DNA of 64,000 nt from an uncultured Tidjanibacter sp. (GCA_947852905.1 CANTVF010000001.1:310001-374000), one strand, 5' to 3'; counted from the first letter of the stretch, positions 36,900 to 46,531 are shown. Program-made: numbers and translations. The notes: generated by a model not told the origin, from the sequence alone.

Positions 36900-37643
36900 A
36901 TGCGTTATTTCCTGATACTTTCATACCAAGGCACCGCGTACAAAGGCTGGCAAATACAGCGCAATGCGCCGTCCGTACAGGCTACCATAGAAAACGGACT
37001 GTCGGCCATACTGCGTTCCGAAATACATATAACGGGAGCAGGCCGCACCGACACCGGCGTTCATGCGTCGTATTATGTAGCACACTTCGACTCTGACTGT
37101 ATCGCTGACGAAGCCGACTTCATTTATCACCTGAATTCCATACTCCCAAAGGACATAGCCGCAACGGAAATTAAAAAAGTGCGGGACGATGCGCATGCGC
37201 GTTTCGATGCTATCGAGCGTGAATATACCTATCGTATAGTAAACCGTAAAGATCCTTTCCTGCGCGAATTTTCTTGGCAATATTACGCGATGCTCGACAT
37301 GCAAGCGATGAACGAGGCTGCCGCGCATCTGTTGGCATTCGACGATTTCACTACATTCGCAAAACTCAATTCGGCTAACAAAACCAATATCTGCCATGTA
37401 ACTCATGCGCAGTGGGAACGTACCGACAACGGCATGACGTTCGTAATACGTGCAGACCGCTTTTTGCGCAATATGGTAAGGGCGATAACGGGTACGCTGG
37501 TGGAAGTGGGGCGCGGCAAAATGACGCCGAACGAGTTCCGTAACATAATAGCTGCAAAAGACCTGTCTCTTTCGGGATCGTCCGCTCCGGCGCAAGGATT
37601 GTTTCTCAGCAATGTGAAATACCCTGAAGAGATATTTCTGTAA
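36900..37643 (+). CDS. truA: tRNA pseudouridine synthase A
   Basis: 247 residues. TruA isomerises uridines 38-40 in the anticodon stem. Family marks are YFLILSYQGTAYKGWQIQ at the start, the catalytic Asp in GAGRTDTGVHA, REYTYRIVN, DFTTFAKLNS and FLRNMVRAITGTLVEVGRGKM. A TAAATTTG element lies at 36870-36877, 23 bases before the ATG, giving a nearly leaderless message. It is convergent with the phosphohexomutase gene, with a shared hairpin between them. Confidence 0.95.
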   Translation: MRYFLILSYQGTAYKGWQIQRNAPSVQATIENGLSAILRSEIHITGAGRTDTGVHASYYVAHFDSDCIADEADFIYHLNSILPKDIAATEIKKVRDDAHARFDAIEREYTYRIVNRKDPFLREFSWQYYAMLDMQAMNEAAAHLLAFDDFTTFAKLNSANKTNICHVTHAQWERTDNGMTFVIRADRFLRNMVRAITGTLVEVGRGKMTPNEFRNIIAAKDLSLSGSSAPAQGLFLSNVKYPEEIFL

Positions 37644-37660
37644 AAACCGTACGATGAAAA

Positions 37661-37706
37661 ACATATTGATGGCGATGTATCGCGCGACACATCGCCATCA
37701 ATATGT
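37661..37706. terminator. Hairpin between convergent truA and the phosphohexomutase gene
   Basis: An 18-bp perfect stem (37661-37678 with 37689-37706) with a ten-base loop. Both sides are A/T-flanked, and it lies 18 bases from each stop codon. Confidence 0.7.
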
Positions 37707-37723
37707 AAAATCAGGACATGTCG

Positions 37724-39466
37724 TCAAGCCAGTTTCAGGTCTTTCTTTATCTCATCTATTTTCGAGTCGAGACGCGCCTCTACCGCATCGTATTCATCGA
37801 GGCTGGGTAGAGGTTCCTGAACACTGAAGTAAAACTTTATTTTAGGCTCTGTACCCGAAGGACGTACAGACACTACAGTTCGGTCGGCCGTGACGAATTG
37901 AAGCACGTCGGAACGCTCTATTTCTATAGGTGTCACTTTCCCTGTCGTCAGATCGCGGCTCTCGCCCTTGAGGTAATCGCGTATCACGAATACGGAGGAA
38001 CCTGCGATTATTTTAGGCGGAGACATCCGCCAGTCTTCCATCATTTTTCGTATCTCCGTTTGGCCGTCCTTTCCTTTGCGCACAATCGATACCAAAGCCT
38101 CCTTGTAAAAGCCATACTTAATGTAAAGCTCCTTAATCAGCTCGAACAAAGATGTTCCGACGCTCTTAGCCCATGCGGCTGCCTCGGCAGCTAATGCGCA
38201 CGAACTGACGCCATCCTTGTCTCTCACGAAATCTTCGGGCAGATAGCCGAAGCTCTCTTCGCCGCCACCTATGTATTTTTCGCCGAGCGCCTCTTCGCGA
38301 CGTATTATACCCGCTATGTATTTGAAACCGGTCAGACATTCGAAATCCTTGACACCGAAACTGTTCGCGACATCGGAAACCATTTGCGAAGTGACGATGG
38401 TACGTACCACGTACTGATGCCCGTCAAGCCGGCCGAGTTCGCTCCAGCGACGGCATATGTAATACGTAAGCAGCGTGCAGGTCTGGTTGCCGTTGATGAG
38501 TACATAGTTCCCCTTGCCGTCGGGTACGGCTATACCTATCCGGTCGGCATCGGGATCGGTGGCCAGAACTATGTCTGCACCTTCGCGCATTCCGAGTTCT
38601 ATGGCCTTGCTCATCGTAGTCCGCTCTTCCGGATTGGGCGACTCGACAGTAGGAAAATTGCCGTTTATAACCATTTGTTCCGGAACGGTAGTTATATTCT
38701 CGAAACCGAATTTGCGCAACGCTTCGGGAACGAGTCTGTACCCGCAACCGTGAATCGGCGTGTAGACGATTTTCATATCCTTATGGGCGGCGACGGCATC
38801 AGGAGACAATGACAGTCCCTTGATTCTGTCGAGATACTTCTCGTCGAAATCATTGCCAAGAATAACGATGTTTCCCGGATTGAGGCCGGTGCGTATCTGT
38901 TCGATAGACGTTATCTTTCCGACTTCGGCTATTATGTTTTTGTCATGCGGCACCACCACCTGCGATCCGTCCGTCCAATAGGCCTTGTAACCGTTGTATT
39001 CTCTCGGATTGTGCGAGGCCGTAACCATAACACCGCTCTTGCACCCCAGCTCCCTTATGGCAAAACTCAGTTCCGGGGTAGGTCGCAACGAATCGAACAG
39101 ATAGACGTGAAAACCGTTCGATGCGAAAATGTCTGCAACACGCTCTGCAAAAAGACGACTGTTATTACGACAATCATGTCCTACCGCGACTTTTATCGTC
39201 TCGCCGGGAAAGGTTGCGGAGAGATAGTTCGCCAACCCCTGAGTAGCCATGCCTACCGTATATATGTTCATCCTGTTTGTGCCTACCCCCATGATACCTC
39301 GTAGCCCACCGGTACCGAATTCCAAATCTCTGTAAAAACTTTCGGTCAGTTCCTTTGAATCGTTGTCAATGAGCCACTTGACTTGCTTTTTAGTAGCCTC
39401 GTCATAGTTGCCGTCAAGCCATTTTTGAGCTTTCTCGAGAATGCTTTTATCAATGCTGCTTTCCAT
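37724..39466 (-). CDS. Phosphoglucomutase/phosphomannomutase family protein
   Basis: 580 residues of the alpha-D-phosphohexomutase superfamily. It interconverts sugar 1- and 6-phosphates. The phosphoserine loop is TASHNPREYNGYKAYW, the Mg loop ATDPDADRIGIAV, the sugar-binding loop GGEESFGYLPEDFVRDKDG, and the C-terminal phosphate loop VRPSGTEPKIKFYFS. The length agrees with the PgcA/PGM2-like branch that uses glucose 1,6-bisphosphate. A TACTTTTG element at 39523-39530 is a likely -7 site. Confidence 0.94.
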   Translation of the reverse strand: MESSIDKSILEKAQKWLDGNYDEATKKQVKWLIDNDSKELTESFYRDLEFGTGGLRGIMGVGTNRMNIYTVGMATQGLANYLSATFPGETIKVAVGHDCRNNSRLFAERVADIFASNGFHVYLFDSLRPTPELSFAIRELGCKSGVMVTASHNPREYNGYKAYWTDGSQVVVPHDKNIIAEVGKITSIEQIRTGLNPGNIVILGNDFDEKYLDRIKGLSLSPDAVAAHKDMKIVYTPIHGCGYRLVPEALRKFGFENITTVPEQMVINGNFPTVESPNPEERTTMSKAIELGMREGADIVLATDPDADRIGIAVPDGKGNYVLINGNQTCTLLTYYICRRWSELGRLDGHQYVVRTIVTSQMVSDVANSFGVKDFECLTGFKYIAGIIRREEALGEKYIGGGEESFGYLPEDFVRDKDGVSSCALAAEAAAWAKSVGTSLFELIKELYIKYGFYKEALVSIVRKGKDGQTEIRKMMEDWRMSPPKIIAGSSVFVIRDYLKGESRDLTTGKVTPIEIERSDVLQFVTADRTVVSVRPSGTEPKIKFYFSVQEPLPSLDEYDAVEARLDSKIDEIKKDLKLA

Positions 39467-39522
39467 ATTTTTATAGGTTTTGCTTATAATTTCACCTTCA
39501 ATTATCCAATTATTTCTATATA

Positions 39523-39530
39523 CAAAAGTA
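39523..39530 (-). promoter_or_regulatory. -7 element of the phosphohexomutase gene
   Basis: TACTTTTG on the minus strand, 57 bases before the start codon at 39466. No TTG at the ideal distance. Confidence 0.4.
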
Positions 39531-39687
39531 CGTGTTTTTTGGAAATTCTCTATATCAGATTATTGAATTAGGCCCCTTGAAAAAAGGCTCATTCTTCTAT
39601 ATAAATTAAAAATTAAAACGCAATAACTATGAACATTTTTTAAACCGATTTTATGACTCAATTTTGTGTTGCAAAATCATCCGACTT

Positions 39688-41106
39688 ATGATTGTTGATA
39701 ACCCTACATATAGCGATATGTGGCAGAACTGCTTGACCCAAATCCGGGAACAGACCTCCCAGGAGGAGTTCACCAAATGGTTCAAGCCCATAGTTCTCGT
39801 CAATTTCGACGGCACCACATTGCAGTTGCGGGTACCGAACGAATCATACGTATACCATATAGAGAAACACTATATTCCTTTCCTGCGGCCGATCATCTAC
39901 CAGACGTTCGGTCAGAAAACCAAATTGCGCTATTCGATACCCAATAACGAACAACACCAACACGCTTTTCAACAGGAATCGCACACGGCCACTCCGATGT
40001 CGAAATACATGGAGCAGACCAATACGGCAAATATAAAAAATCCGTTCGTTATACCCGGCATAAAAAAGATCGTAATAGATTCGCAACTCAATCCGAACTA
40101 TACGTTCGACAATTTCGTCGAAGGCGATTGCAATAGGCTGGCGCGTTCGGCAGGCTTGTCGATAGCGGTAAATCCCGGTATGACCGCGTACAATCCGCTT
40201 TATGTTTTCGGCGATTCCGGTCTTGGAAAAACGCATGTGGCTCAAGCCATAGGCATGGAAATCAAGCAGCGTCATCCGGATCTTCAGGTGCTGTACGTTT
40301 CGATGAACAAATTCCAGGCCCAATACACATCGGCCGTATTGAATAAGGAGGTCAACGACTTCATACATTTCTATCAGATGATAGATGTGTTGATAATAGA
40401 CGACATACAGGAGCTTTCCGGCAATAAGGAAAGCACGCAGAATGCGTTTTTCAACATATTCAATCATCTTCAGCTCGCAGGCAAACAGTTGATATTGACA
40501 TCGGATAAACGGCCGGTAGAGCTTAAGGACATTAACGACCGTCTACTCACGCGATTCCGCTGGGGGTTGGCTGCCGAACTGACCCCTCCGGATTTCGACA
40601 CTAAAGTGAAAATCATCCGCAACAAGGCCGCAAGACTTGGTGCCGATGTTCCGGACGACGTCGTGGCTTTCTTTGCGGAAAACATAAATGCCAACATACG
40701 CGAAATAGAAGGGGCGCTGTCGTCGCTCGTGGCAAATGCGACGCTTTTGGGTAGGAGCATTACGATTTCGCTTGCCAAAGAAATTATCAAAGTATACGTA
40801 AAGTTTACTCAAAAAGAGATAACTATAGATCACATACGCAATGTGGTTTGCGATTTTCTGAATGTGGATCAGGCGGTATTCGACTCTGCAAAACGCACGA
40901 GGGAGGTAGCTCAGGCACGTCAGATTGCCATGTATCTTTGCAAACAGCATACGAAAGCACCATTGGCAACTATAGGCTCGGCTATAGGAGGAAAAAATCA
41001 CGCCACCGTTTTGCATGCATGCAAAACCATTTCCAATCTGATAGAAACGGATAAAGCGTTCAGGCAAACCATGGAAGAGATAGAGCGCAAGGTATTGGCA
41101 CGTTAG
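39688..41106 (+). CDS. dnaA: Chromosomal replication initiator DnaA
   Basis: 472 residues. Domain I (to about 85) carries MWQNCLTQIREQTSQEEFTKWF; domain II is a Gln/His-rich linker (85-115); domain III is the AAA+ module with Walker A GDSGLGKT (175-182) and Walker B VLIIDDIQEL near 235; domain IV ends with the DnaA signature APLATIGSAIGGKNHATVLHACK. The ATG at 39688 is preferred over in-frame codons at 39664. A DnaA-box-like TGTTGATAA lies inside codons 2-5, and a second copy lies just after the gene, so autoregulation is plausible. Confidence 0.96.
   Translation: MIVDNPTYSDMWQNCLTQIREQTSQEEFTKWFKPIVLVNFDGTTLQLRVPNESYVYHIEKHYIPFLRPIIYQTFGQKTKLRYSIPNNEQHQHAFQQESHTATPMSKYMEQTNTANIKNPFVIPGIKKIVIDSQLNPNYTFDNFVEGDCNRLARSAGLSIAVNPGMTAYNPLYVFGDSGLGKTHVAQAIGMEIKQRHPDLQVLYVSMNKFQAQYTSAVLNKEVNDFIHFYQMIDVLIIDDIQELSGNKESTQNAFFNIFNHLQLAGKQLILTSDKRPVELKDINDRLLTRFRWGLAAELTPPDFDTKVKIIRNKAARLGADVPDDVVAFFAENINANIREIEGALSSLVANATLLGRSITISLAKEIIKVYVKFTQKEITIDHIRNVVCDFLNVDQAVFDSAKRTREVAQARQIAMYLCKQHTKAPLATIGSAIGGKNHATVLHACKTISNLIETDKAFRQTMEEIERKVLAR
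39693..39701 (-). promoter_or_regulatory. DnaA-box-like site at the dnaA start
   Basis: TGTTGATAA (complement TTATCAACA) differs from TTATCCACA by one base. It overlaps codons 2-5 of dnaA. Confidence 0.4.
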
Positions 41107-41317
41107 CGAACACTGGCTACGAGTTATCAACAATAACGGGCAGAAACGATTGGGTTCCGCCCGTTGCATTTTCGTATTAAAGATATTTTCACTAATTTTA
41201 CTTCTAATTATGCGCGTTTTGTGGACATTGTTGATATTCCGGAATAACAGCGCATTGCAATCGCTATATATAGTATTTGATTAAATTGAATCGATTATAT
41301 AATACACAATCAACCAT
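41107..41317. other. dnaA-recA intergenic region with DnaA-box-like sites
   Basis: 211 bases. It holds TTATCAACA at 41124-41132, a terminator-like hairpin AACGGGC/GCCCGTT (41135-41165), an AT-rich tract (41176-41211), then TGTGGACAT and TGTTGATAT close together (about 41219-41237). The last two are degenerate boxes in reverse orientation. This could serve dnaA/recA control or part of an origin; I cannot tell from sequence alone. Confidence 0.45.
41135..41174 (+). terminator. Hairpin after dnaA
   Basis: AACGGGC (41135-41141) and GCCCGTT (41159-41165) bracket a partially paired 17-base loop, followed by GCATTTTCG. It begins 28 bases past the dnaA stop. Confidence 0.6.
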
Positions 41318-42343
41318 ATGGCAGAAAAGAAAGAAGTCAATGCAGACAAGCTTAAAGTACTGAATGCTGTACTCGACAAAATAGAAAAGGATTTCGGTAA
41401 GGGAGCCGTAATGAGAATGAGCAGCGACAATATAGAAGAGGTGGCAGTCATTCCGTCGGGTTCCATTACGCTTGACATGGCACTCGGAGTGGGCGGTTAT
41501 CCCAAAGGGCGGGTCATTGAAATTTTCGGACCGGAATCGTCCGGTAAAACCACACTTGCCCTTCACGCCATTGCAGAGGCTCAGAAAGCAGGCGGTCTTG
41601 CCGCATTCATAGATGCAGAACACGCTTTCGACAGGACCTATGCACAGGCTCTCGGAGTAGATGTGGACAATCTGTTGATTTCCCAACCCGACAACGGTGA
41701 ACAGGCGCTCGAAATAGCCGACAGTCTAATACGATCCAGTGCAATAGATATCATAGTCATCGACTCGGTTGCCGCTCTTACTCCTAAAGCCGAGATAGAA
41801 GGCGACATGGGCGAATCCAAAATGGGATTGCAGGCGAGGTTGATGTCGCAGGCTCTCCGCAAACTCACGGCGAGCATCAGCAAGACGAAGACCGTATGCA
41901 TCTTCATAAACCAGTTGCGCGACAAGATAGGTGTCGTATACGGCAATCCGGAAACCACTACCGGCGGTAACGCCCTGAAATTCTATGCGAGCGTGCGTAT
42001 AGACATTCGCAAGGCTTCCAGTATAAAGGACGGCGAAGACCAGTTGGGTGCGAGGGCCAAGGTTAAAGTCGTGAAAAATAAAGTGGCGCCACCTTTCCGC
42101 AGGGCTGAATTCGATATAATGTACGGCGAAGGAATATCTAAAGTCGGCGAAATCATAGACCTCGGCGTCGATTTCGGCGTAATCAAGAAAAGCGGTTCAT
42201 GGTATTCATACGGTGACCGCAAACTGGCGCAGGGACGAGACGCTACCAAGGAACTGCTACTGTCCGACGAACCGCTCATGGCGGAAATAGAACAGAAAGT
42301 CCGCGATGCGATGAAAGAGAGCAAAAATCAATCGAAGAAATAA
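41318..42343 (+). CDS. recA: Recombinase RecA
   Basis: 341 residues. RecA forms filaments on ssDNA and performs strand exchange. Walker A is [10 protein letters not shown] (71-80); other marks are [34 protein letters not shown], the L2 loop MGVV-like region [32 protein letters not shown], and the C-terminal domain from about residue 268. It ends with a short charged tail (KESKNQSKK). An almost identical copy of codons 257 to about 311 occurs inverted at 46569-46743 (separate entry). rsh follows 78 bases downstream. Confidence 0.98.
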   Translation: MAEKKEVNADKLKVLNAVLDKIEKDFGKGAVMRMSSDNIEEVAVIPSGSITLDMALGVGGYPKGRVIEIFGPESSGKTTLALHAIAEAQKAGGLAAFIDAEHAFDRTYAQALGVDVDNLLISQPDNGEQALEIADSLIRSSAIDIIVIDSVAALTPKAEIEGDMGESKMGLQARLMSQALRKLTASISKTKTVCIFINQLRDKIGVVYGNPETTTGGNALKFYASVRIDIRKASSIKDGEDQLGARAKVKVVKNKVAPPFRRAEFDIMYGEGISKVGEIIDLGVDFGVIKKSGSWYSYGDRKLAQGRDATKELLLSDEPLMAEIEQKVRDAMKESKNQSKK

Positions 42344-42421
42344 ACAAACGTTCCGACTCGACGGATGCATGAATTCAATGCACCGTCGAGTTGTGAAATA
42401 AACCCAATCTACGATCCCATT

Positions 42422-44626
42422 ATGGCAACAGCCGGTTATACAGCAGAACACGAACTTATCATCAGAGATAGGTTTAACGACCTGCTTGCGTCATGTCAGA
42501 AAATAATAAAAGATGAGAACGACAGGGAGATGATAGACAAGGCTTTCTTCCTTGCGAAGGAAGCCCACAAAGGGGTATTGCGCCGTGACGGCGATCCATA
42601 CATACTCCACCCGCTGTCTGTCGCCAAGATCGTAGTGGACGAGATAGGTCTCGGCGTCAAGTCCGTAGTGGCTTCGCTGCTGCACGATGTGGTAGAGGAT
42701 ACCGAATATACCGTCGAAGAGATAGAGACGATATTCGGCGAGAAGGTTGCCTACATGGTGGACGGACTTACCAAAATGGCCGGAGTGGTCAGCAAGGATA
42801 CGTCGAAACAGGCGGCTTACTTCAGGAAAGTATTGTTGACGCTCTCCGACGATGTGCGCGTGATACTTATCAAGATTGCCGACCGGTTGCACAACATGCG
42901 CACCATGGCGTCCATGCCGCGCGAAAAGCAAATCAAAATATCGAGCGAGACACTCTACCTGTTCGCGCCTTTGGCCTACAGACTCGGTCTTTACAATATA
43001 AAAACGGAACTCGAGGATCTCAGTCTGAGATACCGCTACCCGGAACAGTATTTCGAGATCGTAGATAAACTGAACGAAACAGAGTCCGGACGAAGCGAAT
43101 TCATCGAGAAATTCATAGCTCCTATACGCCAGCAATTATCCGCCAGCGGCATAGACTGCACAATATCCGGACGAATCAAAAGCGTCTTTTCCATCTGGTC
43201 TAAAATGCAGCGGAAGGGTATTGCTTTCGAAGATATTTACGACCTGTTCGCTATAAGAATAGTGTTCAAACCGACGGCACTTATACCGGAAAAATCACAA
43301 TGCTGGCACATATATTCACTGATTACGGATATATACACGCCGAAACCCGACCGTATAAGGGACTGGGTGAATTTTCCTAAGGCCAACGGCTACGAGGCTT
43401 TACATGTTACCGTCATGGGTCCCGACGGCATATGGGCTGAGGTACAGATACGTTCAGAACGTATGGAGGAGATCGCCGAAAGGGGATTTGCAGCCCACTG
43501 GAAATATAAACAGGCACACAGTACGGACGACGAGTTTGACAAATGGCTGAGGGAAGTACGCAACGCGCTGAAAGGGCCGACGGAAGATGCGGTTGAGTTT
43601 TTGGATAATGTAAGACTTACACTGTACACGAATGAGATAGTCGTTTTCACACCCAAAGGTGAACCGCGTAAGATGCCTCAGGGGGCGACCGTACTCGATT
43701 TCGCATACAATATACACACCAATGTCGGCAACAAGGCCATAGGCGCCAAGATTAACCACAAGATAGAGTCTATATTCGAGACACTTACGAACGGCGATCA
43801 GGTGGAGATAATCACATCGGATAATTCCAAGCCTACAATAGAATGGCTCGACCACGTTACTACGGCCAAAGCCAAGCAGTCGATTACGACTTTTCTGAAA
43901 CGTTCACGGGAAAATAACGTGGAACGCGGAATGGAGTTATTCGAAAAACGTATGAGCGAATTCGGAATTATGCCGAGCGGCAGGGTATTCCGTAAAATAT
44001 TGCCTGCATACGAATGTGCCAACAAAGATGAGTTTTACAGTAAGTTAGGCTCCGGAATAATAAATCTCGATGACGTAGAGCCGATACTACGACAGAATTC
44101 CATGAGCAAGGTGCTCAAATTCTGGGACATACAACTAACCAAACCGTTCAAGTCGGGACAGGAAACATTGGTGGTCGGCGGTTCCGATACGGCGGACGGC
44201 AAAGCGGCTAAATTCGTAATAGCGGAAAAATGTAACCCCATTCCCGGAGACGAAATAGTCGGTTATAAAAATCCGGGAAGCAATACTATTGTCGTACACA
44301 AAGCCGGTTGCGAAGACTTGACACGTCTTGCAGCCCAGCATGGAGAGAATATAGTTACAAATATAAAATGGTCGAGCTACAAAGCTGAATCCTATCTTGC
44401 AGAGGTAGAAATACGAGGTATAGATAGGGTGGGAATTTTGGTAGATCTTTCACAGGTCATTACCGTAGAGCTCGGCATCAATATACGTGAATTAATGATA
44501 CAAAGCCACGACGGTATATTCGAGGGCAAGATAAGGGTGTACGTCAAGGATACCGAGAACCTGAATGCGTTACAGGAAAGAGTAGGGCATATCAAAGGTA
44601 TAGAAAAAGTCCAGCGGACCCTGTAA
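42422..44626 (+). CDS. rsh: Bifunctional (p)ppGpp synthetase/hydrolase, RelA/SpoT homologue
   Basis: 734 residues from the ATG at 42422 (MATAGYTAEHEL); an in-frame ATG at 42365 would add 19 atypical residues. Domain order: HD hydrolase with LLHDVVEDTEYTVEEI and IKIADRLHNMRTM; synthetase with RIKSVFSIWSKMQRKG and FPKANGYEALHVTVMGP; TGS (MPQGATVLDFAYNIHTNVG); a zinc-finger-like region; and a C-terminal ACT domain (IDRVGILVDLSQVIT). The intact HD motif and synthetase argue for both activities, controlling the stringent response. It follows recA and precedes a small membrane-anchored protein. Confidence 0.95.
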   Translation: MATAGYTAEHELIIRDRFNDLLASCQKIIKDENDREMIDKAFFLAKEAHKGVLRRDGDPYILHPLSVAKIVVDEIGLGVKSVVASLLHDVVEDTEYTVEEIETIFGEKVAYMVDGLTKMAGVVSKDTSKQAAYFRKVLLTLSDDVRVILIKIADRLHNMRTMASMPREKQIKISSETLYLFAPLAYRLGLYNIKTELEDLSLRYRYPEQYFEIVDKLNETESGRSEFIEKFIAPIRQQLSASGIDCTISGRIKSVFSIWSKMQRKGIAFEDIYDLFAIRIVFKPTALIPEKSQCWHIYSLITDIYTPKPDRIRDWVNFPKANGYEALHVTVMGPDGIWAEVQIRSERMEEIAERGFAAHWKYKQAHSTDDEFDKWLREVRNALKGPTEDAVEFLDNVRLTLYTNEIVVFTPKGEPRKMPQGATVLDFAYNIHTNVGNKAIGAKINHKIESIFETLTNGDQVEIITSDNSKPTIEWLDHVTTAKAKQSITTFLKRSRENNVERGMELFEKRMSEFGIMPSGRVFRKILPAYECANKDEFYSKLGSGIINLDDVEPILRQNSMSKVLKFWDIQLTKPFKSGQETLVVGGSDTADGKAAKFVIAEKCNPIPGDEIVGYKNPGSNTIVVHKAGCEDLTRLAAQHGENIVTNIKWSSYKAESYLAEVEIRGIDRVGILVDLSQVITVELGINIRELMIQSHDGIFEGKIRVYVKDTENLNALQERVGHIKGIEKVQRTL

Positions 44627-44671
44627 TACATTATTTACAAATGTAAACACATTTGACTAATAGAAAATTAC

Positions 44672-45094
44672 ATGGAAGATTTCATTGAAATAATCATATT
44701 GATACTGATCAGCGCGGCAGGTCTAGTCCAAGGACTCATATCGGAAAATAAAAAAAAGAAGAAGCAAGCGGCTGCCGCACAATCGGCCGAATCATTCATG
44801 TCAGATCTGCACGTGGGGGAAAAACGTGTACCGGGTAATTGGCAGATATTACCGGATAACACGTCTCCAGACACAGAAAATGCTGTGAATGATAATGACG
44901 AGACACGTCCAAGTCCGACTGTTATCTATAACACTAATACACGATCTCGTATTAAAATACAAAATGATATTACGTCAATTACGGAAAGCCAGTTGGCGAC
45001 AGAAGAAACATCGACAGTAATTAATCCATTATTAAACGATTTTGATCTTAGAAAAGCCATATTGTATTCGGAAATATTGAAACCTAAATTCTAA
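44672..45094 (+). CDS. Small membrane-anchored protein of unknown function
   Basis: 140 residues. One N-terminal membrane helix (FIEIIILILISAAGLVQGLI), then a lysine/alanine-rich segment (ENKKKKKQAAAAQSAE), a long polar low-complexity middle, and a distinct C-terminal motif DFDLRKAILYSEILKPKF. I recall that last motif from other Bacteroidota proteins of this kind, but no function is known. The protein most likely faces the cytoplasm. It is 5 bases from the HIT gene and 45 after rsh, so it is part of that run. Confidence 0.78.
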   Translation: MEDFIEIIILILISAAGLVQGLISENKKKKKQAAAAQSAESFMSDLHVGEKRVPGNWQILPDNTSPDTENAVNDNDETRPSPTVIYNTNTRSRIKIQNDITSITESQLATEETSTVINPLLNDFDLRKAILYSEILKPKF

Positions 45095-45099
45095 TTATT

Positions 45100-45483
45100 A
45101 TGTCCACTATTTTTACCAAAATAATAAGAGGTGAAATTCCGAGCTATAAGATAGCGGAGGACGACAAGTTTTATGCATTCCTCGATATAAATCCTGTTGC
45201 CGAAGGTCATACTCTTGTAGTACCCAAAAGGGAGGAAGACTATATTTTCGCATTACCGGACGAAGAGTTGGCCGAGATGATGATATTCGCCAAAAAAGTA
45301 GCTGCAAAACTGCAACGCCGTCTCGATTGTAAACGCGTTGGTGTAGCCGTAATAGGCATGGAAGTACCTCATGCACATATACATCTTATTCCTATAAATA
45401 AGGAAAAAGATATGGATTTCAATCATAAGACATCTCCGTCACCGGAAGAACTGAAAGCTGTTGCTGACAAAATAAATAGCTAA
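45100..45483 (+). CDS. HIT family hydrolase
   Basis: 127 residues of the histidine-triad HINT/Fhit-like group. It opens STIFTKIIRGEIPSYKI and contains the catalytic HAHIHLIPI with the triad His-x-His-x-His. Such enzymes hydrolyse nucleoside phosphoramidates or dinucleoside polyphosphates. The N-terminal LDINPVAEGHTLVVPKR is the typical substrate loop. It ends with a helix SPSPEELKAVADKIN. A strong terminator follows at 45508, and the AT-rich region begins there. Confidence 0.94.
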   Translation: MSTIFTKIIRGEIPSYKIAEDDKFYAFLDINPVAEGHTLVVPKREEDYIFALPDEELAEMMIFAKKVAAKLQRRLDCKRVGVAVIGMEVPHAHIHLIPINKEKDMDFNHKTSPSPEELKAVADKINS

Positions 45484-45507
45484 AAAAGGGATATTGTTAT
45501 AATAGGA

Positions 45508-45550
45508 AAGGGCAGGGTATGGGATTTTCATACCCTGCCCTTATTATTTT
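45508..45550 (+). terminator. Terminator after the HIT gene
   Basis: A 14-bp perfect stem AAGGGCAGGGTATG, a seven-base loop and a T-rich tail (ATTATTTTTA). It ends the dnaA-side gene run. Confidence 0.9.
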
Positions 45551-45563
45551 TATTCAATAGCCT

Positions 45564-45588
45564 CTTTACACTTGTAACAAGTGTAAAG
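45564..45588. repeat. Perfect inverted repeat CTTTACACTTG
   Basis: Two 11-base arms, CTTTACACTTG and CAAGTGTAAAG, around TAA. No T run follows, so an operator or recombination site is as likely as a terminator. Confidence 0.6.
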
Positions 45589-45887
45589 CAATACAACTTA
45601 TACCCCAAAACTCATATTTACAAATGTATTTACGTGATTTAAGAAAGCTTCAACAACCCTGAAGACGTGAATTAAAAATTGTAATTTCATATGTAACTGG
45701 CTATAACACACCATATTGTGTGATTTATATAAACCAACTAATAAGCTTGCCTTCGCGTGCATTTCTACATTTTTCATCACACTCAAAATGCGCATTAATT
45801 TGAGTGTTTATATTATTAATAATAAGGCATTTAAAAGATTTATATAAATAAAAAAATCATATAATATAATAGATGGTAATTGTCGGG

Positions 45888-45920
45888 AGTGACGCGCATG
45901 TAAATTTCATGCGCGTCACT
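45888..45920. repeat. GC-rich inverted repeat before the XRE promoter
   Basis: AGTGACGCGCATG and its perfect complement flank TAAATTT. It directly precedes the -33 element of the XRE gene, so it may be a regulator site or an upstream terminator. Confidence 0.6.
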
Positions 45921-45922
45921 GT

Positions 45923-45953
45923 TTGTAAATATGATAGTTGTTTTTTATTTTTG
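45923..45953 (+). promoter_or_regulatory. Promoter of the XRE regulator
   Basis: TTG at 45923-45925, a 20-base spacer, and TATTTTTG at 45946-45953 match the consensus. The ATG is 19 bases later. Confidence 0.78.
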
Positions 45954-45971
45954 TAAAAACCAACTGTCGTC

Positions 45972-46415
45972 ATGAAAGATAGGATTGTATATATTATGCA
46001 GGATAAAAACATATCCGCAAATAGGCTTGCGGAGCTTATGGAGATACAGCCGTCAAGTATTTCGCATATATTATCCGAACGTAACAAACCAAGCCTTGAT
46101 TTCGTGACAAAGTTACTCACTGTATTTCCGGAGATAAATCCGGATTGGTTGATATTCGGCACCGGGCATATGCTTCGCGATCGAAAAGATTTAATTGAAA
46201 CGAATGATGCGAATGATAAGTCTGATAAGAATGAAGTGGCTTCGAAAAATTCAGCGCATCAACCTCTGTCGGTGTCAAGTTCCGAAAATCCGAGTCGTCC
46301 GCAAGTTGGTGTATCCTTAAAGCCTTCTCAAAATATAGGTAGAGCCATTCGGAAAGTCATGATTTTTTACGACGACTATACGGTCGAATCGTATGATTAT
46401 TTCAAAATTGAGTAA
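45972..46415 (+). CDS. XRE-family helix-turn-helix regulator
   Basis: 147 residues. The HTH is in the first 60 residues: MKDRIVYIMQDKNISANRLAE, then EIQPSSISHILSERNKPSLDFV, with the IFGTG loop INPDWLIFGTGHML that often follows HTHs of this phylum. A polar linker (residues 75-125, Ser/Asn/Asp-rich) leads to a short C-terminal part (RKVMIFYDDYTVESYDYFKIE). It may repress its own region; the GC-rich palindrome at 45888 is a candidate site. The gene is AT-rich compared with the core genes. Confidence 0.85.
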   Translation: MKDRIVYIMQDKNISANRLAELMEIQPSSISHILSERNKPSLDFVTKLLTVFPEINPDWLIFGTGHMLRDRKDLIETNDANDKSDKNEVASKNSAHQPLSVSSSENPSRPQVGVSLKPSQNIGRAIRKVMIFYDDYTVESYDYFKIE

Positions 46416-46531
46416 TTGCTTTTTACCAAGCTTTTATATCTTATTTATCAAAAACAGCTATTCAAAATTCTATTTGAAAATTGGAAACGCACAGCTAAAA
46501 TTCGCCTCGAGGCTTTGAAATATAATTTATA

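Larger units (their letters stand above)
45484..45971. other. AT-rich non-coding stretch with two palindromes
   Basis: 488 bases with no gene. Besides the terminator, it contains a perfect 11-bp palindrome (45564-45588) and a 13-bp hairpin (45888-45920) just before a consensus promoter. Base composition is clearly richer in A and T than the core genes on either side. Confidence 0.6.
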
